DNA from: Odoribacteraceae bacterium
GTDB lineage: Bacteria; Bacteroidota; Bacteroidia; Bacteroidales; Marinifilaceae
DNA: 6,251 bases
Assembly (NCBI GenBank): GCA_031267995.1
Contig: JAIRXZ010000069.1
Span: 1 to 6,251 of the forward strand
Direction: 5' to 3'
Shown here: positions 1 to 6,120 of the stretch, in pieces
Position numbering within the stretch: position 1 is the first letter of the stretch
Layout of the letters: every line of letters starts with the position of its first letter
Translations under genes and position numbers: made by a program
Notes under the pieces: model-generated
Databases searched by the model: none
The model's input: only the letters and a program-made list of their open reading frames with translations
What the model was told of the DNA's origin: nothing

Positions 1-527
1 TCGGGGTGATGCCAGTCGATGATGGAGTAGTAGAAATAGACGTCGATGCCGGCGGCGTTGTAGGCGGCGACGTACTCGCCGAGGAGGTCGCGGGCAAAGG
101 GGGTGGCGGCCACGGTGTAGTCGGTGTAGGCGCTTGGCCAGAGGCAGAATCCCTCGTGGTGCTTGGTGGTGATGACGGAGTATTTGACGCCCATGCCGGC
201 GGCGATTTCCGCCCACTCGCGGGCGTCGAAGGCGGGGAGGGCGAAGCGGGCGGTGAGGGCGGTGTAGTCGGCGTTGGGGATACGCGCGCCCGACTTGATC
301 CATTCGGCGGCGCCGGGGATGTACTTCCCGTTCCAGAAGCCGCCGGGGATGGAGTAGAGGCCGAAGTGGATGAATTGCCCCAGCCGGTTGTCGCGCCAGC
401 GTTGCATGGCGGCGTCCTGGCGGGGGGTGAGTCGCTCGGCGCCGTACTGGAGGGGGATATCGGTGGTTTGGGCGGTGATGGTGGTGGTGGCGAGGAGGAG
501 GAGGGCGAGGAGTTTTGTCTTTGTCAT
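1..527 (-). CDS. Alpha-L-fucosidase, GH29 family (N-terminal part, cut by window edge)
   Basis: The frame starts at ATG 527-525 and stays open for 175 codons to the left edge, so the 3' part is missing. GH29 enzymes are retaining exo-glycosidases that release terminal alpha-L-fucose. Residues 1-19 form a signal peptide (MTKTK, a leucine-rich core, then ITA before Gln20), so the enzyme is exported, probably to the periplasm. Family motifs are clear: QFIHFGLYS (51-59, with His54), GGFWNGKYI (62-70), TKHHEGFCLWPS (121-132, with His123 and His124) and YYSIIDWHHP (166-175). The three histidines correspond to fucose-binding positions in characterised GH29 enzymes. The catalytic Asp nucleophile and the acid/base lie further on and are not visible, so activity cannot be confirmed. 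The start is supported by the signal peptide and an A-rich leader (AATAACAACATC). It begins 15 bases after the GH2 gene and is the last operon gene in view. Family assignment is firm; the exact linkage cleaved is unknown. Confidence 0.93.
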   Translation of the reverse strand, partial: MTKTKLLALLLLATTTITAQTTDIPLQYGAERLTPRQDAAMQRWRDNRLGQFIHFGLYSIPGGFWNGKYIPGAAEWIKSGARIPNADYTALTARFALPAFDAREWAEIAAGMGVKYSVITTKHHEGFCLWPSAYTDYTVAATPFARDLLGEYVAAYNAAGIDVYFYYSIIDWHHP

Positions 528-542
528 GATGTTGTTATTTGG

Positions 543-2648
543 TTAGAATCCGGAGTGTTCTTTTTCGTTTTCGACGGCGTCGGCTTGCGTGGCTTTATAC
601 TCTCCCTCGAAGCGCCACTCGATGGTATCGCTGAGGAGTTGCCCGCGGTGCTCGACGGTGGCGGTGATGACGTTGCGCCCCGGCGACAGGGCGACGTTGT
701 CGATGATGTAGTGGACGGGGGTGTAGCCTTCGCGCATGCCCTCCAGGGGGACGCCGTTGAGGAGGACGCGGGGGGCGCCGACGTTGGAGTAGACGGTGAT
801 GGAGGTGGTTTGCTTTTCGCGGCGGACGAGGCGGCGCTGGGTGATGTGGAGGACGGGATCGGCGCTCCAGTTGGCCTTGTACCAGAAGTAGGCGTCCTTT
901 TTCGTCTGTCGATCGAAGGTGACGAGGCCTTTCATGTTCCTGGCCTCGACGCCGCCGCGCGCCCACATGGGCACGGCAAAGTCGAAGGTGTTCCAGAGGT
1001 AGGAGGCGATGATATAGGGGTGTTGCGCGATGACGCTCCACTGGTACTCGTGCGTGGCCGTTTGGAAAGTCTCCGGGTAGAAGGGCGCCGTCCAGTTGAG
1101 GGACTCGCCGATGTACTCCGTTTGGTGGTGGATATTGGCATCGGCGCCGTACTCGGTGAGCATGAAGCGGTGGTCGGGGAAGCGTTTTTCCAGATCCTCG
1201 ATCCAGGGCTTGATGTCCTTGATTTTTCGCTCGTACCAGCCGAAGTAGCGGTTCATCCCCTGGATGTCGGCGTTGCCGTTGACGGGATGCTCCATGTGGC
1301 CGTAGCCGTTGACGGCGGCGGTGTACCGACCGGGATCCTCCGTTTTGGCGAGGTCGTGCAGCTCGGCGGTGAGCGCGGCCGTGTACGCGTGGGGCTTGTA
1401 GACCTCGTTGTGCAGCCCCCAAGCGTAGATGGAGGGGTGGTTGAACGATTGGCGAATCAGCTCGCGGAGCTGCTGCTTGGCGTTTTCGCTCTCCTGCCCC
1501 GTGACCCTGTTGACGAGGGGAATTTCAGCCCAGACGATGAGGCCGAGCGTATCGCAGCGGGCGTAGACGTGGTCGGCCTGCTGGTAGTGGGCGAGGCGGA
1601 TGGTGGTGGCGCCGATGTCCATGATGACGTCGAGGTCAAAATCGTGGTGCCTGTTTTCGAGGGCGCTGCCGAGTTCCCACCAGTCCTGGTGCCGGGTGAC
1701 GCCGTACATGGGGTAGCGCTTGCCGTTGAGGAAGAAACCCTCGCCGGCGCGGACTTCGTAGGAGCGGATGCCGAGGGGTTGCACCACCTCGTCCAGGAGT
1801 TCGTCGCCCGCTTTGAGGCGCACCACCACCTTGTATAGGTACGGGTCGGGGCGGCCGTTCCAGAGGTGCGGGTGGCTCACGCGCAACTGTTGCTCGCGCG
1901 TTTGCAGGCCGCCGGGGGCGAGGGTCAGGGGATCCTCGCGGTGGGCGACGGTCTTCTCGCGGTGGTCGACGATGGAAGTTTCCAGGGTGACGCGTCGCGC
2001 GGCCGTCTCGTTGTTTTTCAGTTTCGTCTTCACGAAAATATCGGCGCTACGCCCCGACACGTCGCGCTGGGAGATGTAGACGCCCGGCGAGGCGTGATCC
2101 GTGGCGGTGATGCCCACCGGCGAGGCGATGACGAGCCACACGGGACGGTACACGCCGCCGTACACCCCAAAGAGGCTATGATTTACCGGGATGACATCCG
2201 GCCGCGAGGCGTTGTCCACCCGCAGGAGCAGGTGGTTCTCCTCGCCATACTTGAGCAGCGCCGAGAGGTCGAAGGCGAAGGCCGAGTAGCCCCCGCGGTG
2301 GTTGCCCACCCACTCGCCGTTGAGGTAGAGATCGGCGATTTGCCCCACCCCCTCGAAACGGATGACGAGCGAGCGGCCGCGCCACGCCTCCTCCGCGAGG
2401 AAGCTCTTTTTGTAATAGGCTTCGCCGGCGTAAAAAGCGTTGTGTTGTAATTGCATGTCCCGCGCGTTCCACGTGTGCGGGATGGTTACCGGCGTCCATC
2501 CCGTGGTGAGGAACGCGTCGGACTTCGCCTCGTCCGCGGCGAAGGGGCCTTTTTTAAACTGCCACCCGTCGTTGAAAGGCGCGGTGACGCGACCGGCAGC
2601 CATCGCGGTGGCGCCCAGGAGAAGGAGGAAGGTGAGAATCGTTTTCAT
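543..2648 (-). CDS. Secreted glycoside hydrolase family 2 enzyme (beta-galactosidase / beta-glucuronidase type)
   Basis: This 701-residue protein has a signal peptide (about residues 1-18, MKTILTFLLLLGATAMAA), so it acts outside the cytoplasm. The domain order is typical of GH2: a jelly-roll sugar-binding domain (about 23-177, with DLYLNGEWVGNHRGGYSAF at 106-124 and YGGVYRPVWL at 163-172), an immunoglobulin-like domain (about 180-293), a TIM barrel (about 295-590), and a C-terminal beta domain of DUF4982 type (about 600-690, with VLLNGVPL). The predicted acid/base is Glu415 in AWGLHNEV and the nucleophile is Glu499 in MLTEYGAD. LWNTFDFA (551-558) lines the active site. It is much shorter than LacZ (1024 residues). 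NMKG (571-574) matches the N-x-K pattern that binds the uronate carboxylate in beta-glucuronidases, but similar N-D-K-G motifs occur in many Bacteroidota GH2 proteins called beta-galactosidases, so the substrate is open. It starts 12 bases after the kinase gene and ends 15 before the fucosidase. Family is near certain; substrate is inference. Confidence 0.95.
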   Translation of the reverse strand: MKTILTFLLLLGATAMAAGRVTAPFNDGWQFKKGPFAADEAKSDAFLTTGWTPVTIPHTWNARDMQLQHNAFYAGEAYYKKSFLAEEAWRGRSLVIRFEGVGQIADLYLNGEWVGNHRGGYSAFAFDLSALLKYGEENHLLLRVDNASRPDVIPVNHSLFGVYGGVYRPVWLVIASPVGITATDHASPGVYISQRDVSGRSADIFVKTKLKNNETAARRVTLETSIVDHREKTVAHREDPLTLAPGGLQTREQQLRVSHPHLWNGRPDPYLYKVVVRLKAGDELLDEVVQPLGIRSYEVRAGEGFFLNGKRYPMYGVTRHQDWWELGSALENRHHDFDLDVIMDIGATTIRLAHYQQADHVYARCDTLGLIVWAEIPLVNRVTGQESENAKQQLRELIRQSFNHPSIYAWGLHNEVYKPHAYTAALTAELHDLAKTEDPGRYTAAVNGYGHMEHPVNGNADIQGMNRYFGWYERKIKDIKPWIEDLEKRFPDHRFMLTEYGADANIHHQTEYIGESLNWTAPFYPETFQTATHEYQWSVIAQHPYIIASYLWNTFDFAVPMWARGGVEARNMKGLVTFDRQTKKDAYFWYKANWSADPVLHITQRRLVRREKQTTSITVYSNVGAPRVLLNGVPLEGMREGYTPVHYIIDNVALSPGRNVITATVEHRGQLLSDTIEWRFEGEYKATQADAVENEKEHSGF

Positions 2649-2660
2649 CTTGACAACAGG

Positions 2661-3701
2661 TTAACGGGAGACGCGCCCGGAAGCGTCGCCCTTCATCAGT
2701 TTCTCCACCTCGTCGACGGTCACCAGGTTAAAGTCGCCGTAGATGGTATGCTTGAGGCAGGAGGCGGCCACGGCGAAGTTCAGCGCCTTGAGGTCGTCGC
2801 CCGCGTAGGTAAGCAGCCCGTAGATGAGGCCGCCCATGAAGGAATCGCCGCCGCCCACGCGGTCGACGATGTGGGTGATGTCGTACTTGGTGGACTCCAG
2901 GAGGCGCGTCCCGTCGTAGAGGACACCGCCCCAGGTGTTGTGGTTGGCGTTGATGGAACCGCGGAGGGTGATGATGATCTTCTTTGCCGCGGGAAAGCGC
3001 GCGGACAGCTGTCGGCACACCGACTCGAAGGCGCCGGCCTGCACCTTTCCGCCCGTGGCGGCGGCGTCGAAGCCCTCCGGTTTGATGCCGAAGACCATCT
3101 CGGCATCCTCCTCGTTACCCAGGATAACGTCGCATCCCTCCACCAGCGCCGGCATGACGTCGGCGGCGCGACTGCCATAGCGCCACAGGTTTTTCCTGAA
3201 ATTCAGGTCGCAGGAGACGGTCACTCCCGCCTCGCGCGCCGCCCGGATGGCCTCCAGGCAAGCGTCGGCCGCCCCGCGGGAGAGCGCCGGCGTGATGCCC
3301 GTCCAGTGGAACCACGCGGCGTCGCGGAACACCTCCTTCCAGTCCACCATCCCCGGCTCGATCTCCGCGATGGCGGAGTGCGCGCGGTCGTACACCACCT
3401 TGCTGGCGCGCGCCACGGCGCCCGTTTCCAGGAAATATATGCCCAGGCGCTCGCCCCCGCGGAGCACGCGGGAGACGTCCACGCCGTGCCGCCTCAGCTC
3501 CATGAGGCAGGCGCGGGCGATGTCGTTGTCCGGCACGCGGGTGATAAACTCCGCGGGCACGCCGTAGTTGGCCAGCGAAACGGCAACGTTGGCCTCGCCC
3601 CCGCCGAAGGTGGCCGTGAACTCCCCGGCCTGGCTGAAACGTAAATACGCGGGGGTTGCCAGGCGCAACATGATCTCCCCGAATGTGACTACTCGATTCA
3701 T
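2661..3701 (-). CDS. kdgK: 2-keto-3-deoxygluconate kinase, PfkB (ribokinase) family
   Basis: This 346-residue cytoplasmic kinase is predicted to phosphorylate 2-keto-3-deoxygluconate (KDG) with ATP to KDPG, which an aldolase then splits to pyruvate and glyceraldehyde 3-phosphate. It has no signal peptide. PfkB features are present in order: the N-terminal strand VVTFGEIMLRL (4-14), the substrate-binding GGGEANVAVSLA (33-44), CDLNFRKNLW (164-173), the ATP-side NEEDAEM (196-202), and the C-terminal signature DRVGGGDSF (280-288) with Asp286 as the expected catalytic base. The usual signature is DTxGAGD; the Ala-to-Gly change here keeps the anion-hole glycines. Length is normal for the family. 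The start at 3701 is right at the family N-terminus and follows an A-rich leader (AATAAAACGAAAGC). It lies 30 bases after the DUF4861 gene and 12 before the GH2 gene. Assignment as a KDG kinase rather than another PfkB sugar kinase rests on sequence resemblance plus kduI in the same operon. Confidence 0.9.
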   Translation of the reverse strand: MNRVVTFGEIMLRLATPAYLRFSQAGEFTATFGGGEANVAVSLANYGVPAEFITRVPDNDIARACLMELRRHGVDVSRVLRGGERLGIYFLETGAVARASKVVYDRAHSAIAEIEPGMVDWKEVFRDAAWFHWTGITPALSRGAADACLEAIRAAREAGVTVSCDLNFRKNLWRYGSRAADVMPALVEGCDVILGNEEDAEMVFGIKPEGFDAAATGGKVQAGAFESVCRQLSARFPAAKKIIITLRGSINANHNTWGGVLYDGTRLLESTKYDITHIVDRVGGGDSFMGGLIYGLLTYAGDDLKALNFAVAASCLKHTIYGDFNLVTVDEVEKLMKGDASGRVSR

Positions 3702-3731
3702 TGCTTTCGTTTTATTTTGTCCGGCGGGCGG

Positions 3732-4865
3732 TTATCGTCTCTTCGCGATCTCGACGATCAGCGGGTTGTGCAACCTCGTCAGCTCGTCCTCCATGAGGTG
3801 TTTCCAGTCGTCGGGAGTCTCCACGCCCCCCTTGCTCCAGCCCGTGCCGACGAGGTACGCGAAGGCCGTCCCCGGTTCGTAGTCGGCGATGCCGGCCAGG
3901 TGGCCGTCGATTTGCCTCGTCTCCTTCATCCCGCCGGGGAAGAGGACGGCGACTGCCGTGTGACCGTTGTCCTCGTTGTTATCGTTGTTGCGCGGCTCCC
4001 AGTAGGCCACGGCGCCATTGGTGGCGTCCGTCCACATCACGCCGTCCCCCTCGCGGAGGATGATGGCGGCGGCCACCTCCATGGGGGCGGCGTTCTCGTA
4101 ACGCTCCTCGATTTTGTTGAAGCGGGTGTTGGCGTCGAGGGTGATCAGTCGACGCTCCGTCACGAGGCTCTCCCCGACGGCGTACGGCGCGTAGATCAGC
4201 TCGAAGGAGAGACGGATGGCGCCCTGCTCCACGATATTGTAAGCCGTGAAGTTGTTGCCCAGCACGAACGCCCCGTCCGCGAGCGGCGCCATCGCCCCGG
4301 CGCCCAGCGTGCGCCCCACCTTGTAGCAGTCCAGACCCTGACCGTGATCGCGGTGGTAATCCTCCGCCGCGTACCATTCGTCCAGCACCAGCTGGCGGGA
4401 GGATTTCATCCAGGCGTCAATCCCGTTGCTGATTTCGCCCGTGGCCTCCAGCGCCGGGCCGTACACGCGGAAGGCCACCAGGGCGTTCTCCCACGCGAAA
4501 TCGTCGAAACGCTCCGGCACCAACCGGCCGTACACCTGCCGCGCGTAGGCGGCCGGCACGCCCGGCAGCATCATGTATTCGGCGGACGCGCCGGGGGCCG
4601 TGGTGGCCTGGAAGAGGATGGCGGAGGGCTGGTTGTCCCGGTCGTAAATCACCTGGGAGGGCTGCTCGAAACCCTCGGCGTCCGTGATGATGACGCCCGT
4701 GGCCGTCCAGTCGGCATGCTTGGCCGCCACCTGTTGCCAGGGGATCTCCACCGTCTCCTTCTCGCGGGCGAGTTCCGTGTTGTTTTTCACCGTGATGTTC
4801 AGCGCCTGTTTTCCCGTGCACGCGGCCAGCAGCAAGGGCAGCCAGCAGTAATGATGTAGTTTCAT
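3732..4865 (-). CDS. DUF4861 family lipoprotein of unknown function
   Basis: This 377-residue protein resembles the DUF4861 family, whose biochemical role I do not know. Its N-terminus is a lipoprotein signal: MKLHHYCWLPLLLAAC has a lipobox LAAC with Cys16 as the lipidation site. The residues after the cysteine (TGKQAL) lack the acidic run that marks surface-exposed lipoproteins in Bacteroidota, so it may face the periplasm. The body looks like an all-beta fold of the carbohydrate-processing sort. Notable segments are ITVKNNTELAREKETVEIPW (24-43), YDRDNQPSAILFQ (74-86), YGPALEATGEISNGIDAW (134-151), LDCYKVGRTLGAGAMAPL (178-195) and the C-terminal FAYLVGTGWSKGG (about 337-349). The asparagine-rich stretch NNDNNEDNGH (about 293-302) may be a loop. 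It sits between kduI and kdgK, 33 and 30 bases away, which suggests a part in handling uronate-containing oligosaccharides. An enzyme, for example a lyase or hydrolase on unsaturated or modified uronates, or a binding protein are both possible; neither is shown. Confidence 0.8.
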   Translation of the reverse strand: MKLHHYCWLPLLLAACTGKQALNITVKNNTELAREKETVEIPWQQVAAKHADWTATGVIITDAEGFEQPSQVIYDRDNQPSAILFQATTAPGASAEYMMLPGVPAAYARQVYGRLVPERFDDFAWENALVAFRVYGPALEATGEISNGIDAWMKSSRQLVLDEWYAAEDYHRDHGQGLDCYKVGRTLGAGAMAPLADGAFVLGNNFTAYNIVEQGAIRLSFELIYAPYAVGESLVTERRLITLDANTRFNKIEERYENAAPMEVAAAIILREGDGVMWTDATNGAVAYWEPRNNDNNEDNGHTAVAVLFPGGMKETRQIDGHLAGIADYEPGTAFAYLVGTGWSKGGVETPDDWKHLMEDELTRLHNPLIVEIAKRR

Positions 4866-4898
4866 GATCTCTGTTTTTAGGGTTTATTCTCGTGATGA

Positions 4899-5741
4899 TT
4901 ATCGCAAATCTTGCTGGGTGACGGTGTCCATGTCGCCATAGTCCTGGTTTTCGCCCGCCATTCCCCATATAAAGGTGTAGTTGGAGGTGGCGCAGGCCGA
5001 GTGGATCGACCACGCGGGGGAGATCACCGCCTGCTCGTTCCCCATCCACAGGTGACGGGTTTCGTCCACGGCGCCCATGAAGTGGCAGACGGCCTGGTTT
5101 TCGGGCAACTCGAAGTAGAAATAGGCCTCCATCCGCCGCTCGTGGGTGTGTGGCGGCATGGTGTTCCAGACGCTTCCCGGCTTCAGCTCCGTCATGCCCA
5201 TTTGCAGCTGGCAGGTGGGCAGCACCTGGGTTACCAGCAGGCGGTTGATGACCCTGTGGTTGCTCTCCTGGAGGGTTCCCAGCTCCAGCACCACGGCGTC
5301 GTCGCGGGTGACTTTTTTATCCGGGTAGGCGCGGTGCGCCGGGGCGGAGTTGAAGTAGAAGCGCGCCGGGTTGGTGGCGTCCGCGCTGGAGAATCGGGCG
5401 TGACGGTCGCCGCGGCCGAGGTACAGCGCCTCCTTGTAACGGAGCGGGTAGCGCTGCCCGTCGATCTCCACCGCGCCGTCGCCGCCGACGTTGATGATGC
5501 CCAACTCGCGGCGGGAGAGGAAGAACTCCGAGCGCAACTGTGGGATGGAGGCCAGCTCCAGGGTCTCGCGGACGGGGACGGCGCCGCCCACGACGAGGCG
5601 GTCGTTCATGGAATAGACGAGGTTGATTTCGTCGGCGGCCATCAGCCTTTCGACGAGGAACTCGCGCCGCAAGCGGCTGGTGTCGTAGCTTTTCGCGTCC
5701 AGCGGGTGGGTGGCTTGACGTACTTCGTGGTTTTGTTTCAT
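4899..5741 (-). CDS. kduI: 5-keto-4-deoxyuronate isomerase (4-deoxy-L-threo-5-hexosulose-uronate ketol-isomerase)
   Basis: This 280-residue cytoplasmic enzyme converts 5-keto-4-deoxyuronate to 2,5-diketo-3-deoxygluconate, the first enzymatic step after breakdown of pectin or other uronic-acid polymers by lyases and unsaturated glycuronyl hydrolases. The protein is recognisable over its full length, including SEFFLSRRELGIINVGGDG (71-89), VWNTMPPHTHERRMEAYFYF (191-210) and the C-terminal WGMAGENQDYGDMD (259-272). The cupin-type zinc ligands are all present: His198, His200, Glu205 and His247. They line up with His196, His198, Glu203 and His245 of E. coli KduI with a constant shift of two, so the enzyme should be active. 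The ATG at 5741 is the first possible start: no ATG, GTG or TTG precedes it in frame before the stop at 5835-5837. It sits at the edge of a 15-bp tandem repeat. This is the first gene of the operon, about 100 bases from a candidate promoter. No kduD follows in the window. Confidence 0.97.
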   Translation of the reverse strand: MKQNHEVRQATHPLDAKSYDTSRLRREFLVERLMAADEINLVYSMNDRLVVGGAVPVRETLELASIPQLRSEFFLSRRELGIINVGGDGAVEIDGQRYPLRYKEALYLGRGDRHARFSSADATNPARFYFNSAPAHRAYPDKKVTRDDAVVLELGTLQESNHRVINRLLVTQVLPTCQLQMGMTELKPGSVWNTMPPHTHERRMEAYFYFELPENQAVCHFMGAVDETRHLWMGNEQAVISPAWSIHSACATSNYTFIWGMAGENQDYGDMDTVTQQDLR

Positions 5742-5769
5742 GTTGTCCTGTTTTATGTTGTCCTGTTTT
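5740..5769. repeat. 15-bp tandem duplication at the kduI start region
   Basis: The plus-strand unit ATGTTGTCCTGTTTT occurs twice in a row, exactly (5740-5754 and 5755-5769), and a third partial copy begins at 5770 (ATGTTATTCC). A degenerate copy (9 of 15 matches) lies at 5725-5739 inside kduI. On the minus strand the unit AAAACAGGACAACAT ends on the first two bases of the kduI start codon. Each upstream copy carries ATA where the real start has ATG. The unit is a multiple of three and stays in the kduI frame, as expected of replication slippage over the translation start region. Confidence 0.9.
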
Positions 5770-5844
5770 ATGTTATTCCCCGGCTCGAGCGTCCCCGTGA
5801 TCGCTTCTCGCGTGAGACGCCCCGCCCCGTGGATTTAAGGGAAG

Positions 5845-5876
5845 CAAATGAACGAATTTTTAAATACAATCACAAA
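5845..5876 (-). promoter_or_regulatory. Candidate Bacteroidota-type promoter for the kduI operon
   Basis: Reading the minus strand, TTTG (5876-5873) is followed after 20 bases by TTCATTTG (5852-5845). The Bacteroides consensus is TTTG near -33 and TAnnTTTG near -7 with about this spacing, so the only departure is T for A in the second base of the -7 box. The local sequence is AT-rich within a GC-rich region, as expected for a promoter. Transcription would begin around 5836-5840 and leave a leader of roughly 95-100 bases before the kduI ATG. This is a pattern match only, and short motifs of this kind occur by chance. Confidence 0.4.
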
Positions 5877-6032
5877 TCGCGCGATAAGGTTTTACGAAAC
5901 GAGGGGGACGAGAGGCTCGCGTCGCCCCCCCACGGCATCGTTGGGGTATGCTGTAGGGGCGCCCCTCGCGGGTGCCCTTCCACGCGTGTGCCCCCCTCGC
6001 GTTCGCCCTTCCCATGTTTCCGACGTCACGCC

Positions 6033-6056
6033 GTAGGGGCGAATAATTATTCGCCC
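6033..6056. repeat. Palindrome copy 1 (GTAG plus a 20-bp perfect palindrome)
   Basis: Positions 6037-6056 read GGGCGAATAATTATTCGCCC, a perfect 20-bp palindrome preceded by GTAG. The whole 24-bp segment is repeated exactly, in inverted orientation, at 6086-6109. The AT-rich centre stands out from the GC-rich surroundings. It could be a protein-binding site or a cruciform/hairpin-forming repeat. Confidence 0.85.
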
Positions 6057-6085
6057 TCACGACAACGGGCGAACAACCCCGGTGT

Positions 6086-6109
6086 GGGCGAATAATTATT
6101 CGCCCCTAC
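6086..6109. repeat. Palindrome copy 2 (inverted relative to copy 1)
   Basis: Positions 6086-6105 are the same 20-bp palindrome as at 6037-6056, here followed by CTAC, so the 24-bp segment is the exact reverse complement of copy 1. Its right part overlaps the right terminal inverted repeat of the 181-bp element. Further GGGCGAA / TTCGCCC half-sites lie at 6002-6008 and 6067-6073, so the half-site is reiterated across the element. Confidence 0.85.
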
Positions 6110-6120
6110 AGCATACTCCA

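Noticed and set aside
6..1838. Long plus-strand open frame (610 codons), opposite the GH29 and GH2 genes
   Set aside because: It lies wholly antisense to two genes with clear catalytic motifs, and its translation is low-complexity Gly/Val/Asp-rich sequence with no recognisable motif. It is a GC-driven shadow.
2451..3644. Plus-strand open frame opposite kdgK
   Set aside because: Antisense to a complete PfkB kinase; the composition is typical of a shadow frame and no family features are visible.
2941..3701. Damaged PfkB kinase because the signature reads GGGD instead of GAGD
   Set aside because: Glycine preserves the anion hole, the catalytic Asp286 is present, and this form is believed normal in related KDG kinases.
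3717..4859. Plus-strand open frame opposite the DUF4861 gene
   Set aside because: The minus-strand frame has a proper lipoprotein signal and operon spacing; the plus frame has neither and is His/Val/Gly/Arg-rich.
5903..5931. Rho-independent terminator
   Set aside because: The GC-rich hairpin is imperfect and no T tract follows on either strand.
5848..6060. Short open frames in the intergenic region on both strands
   Set aside because: They are made of promoter-like and repeat sequence, with Arg/Gly/Pro-rich translations and no plausible start signals.
4911..6095. Plus-strand open frame opposite kduI running into the repeats
   Set aside because: It overlaps kduI with all zinc ligands intact, then reads through the 15-bp repeats and the palindromes, which no real protein would be expected to do.
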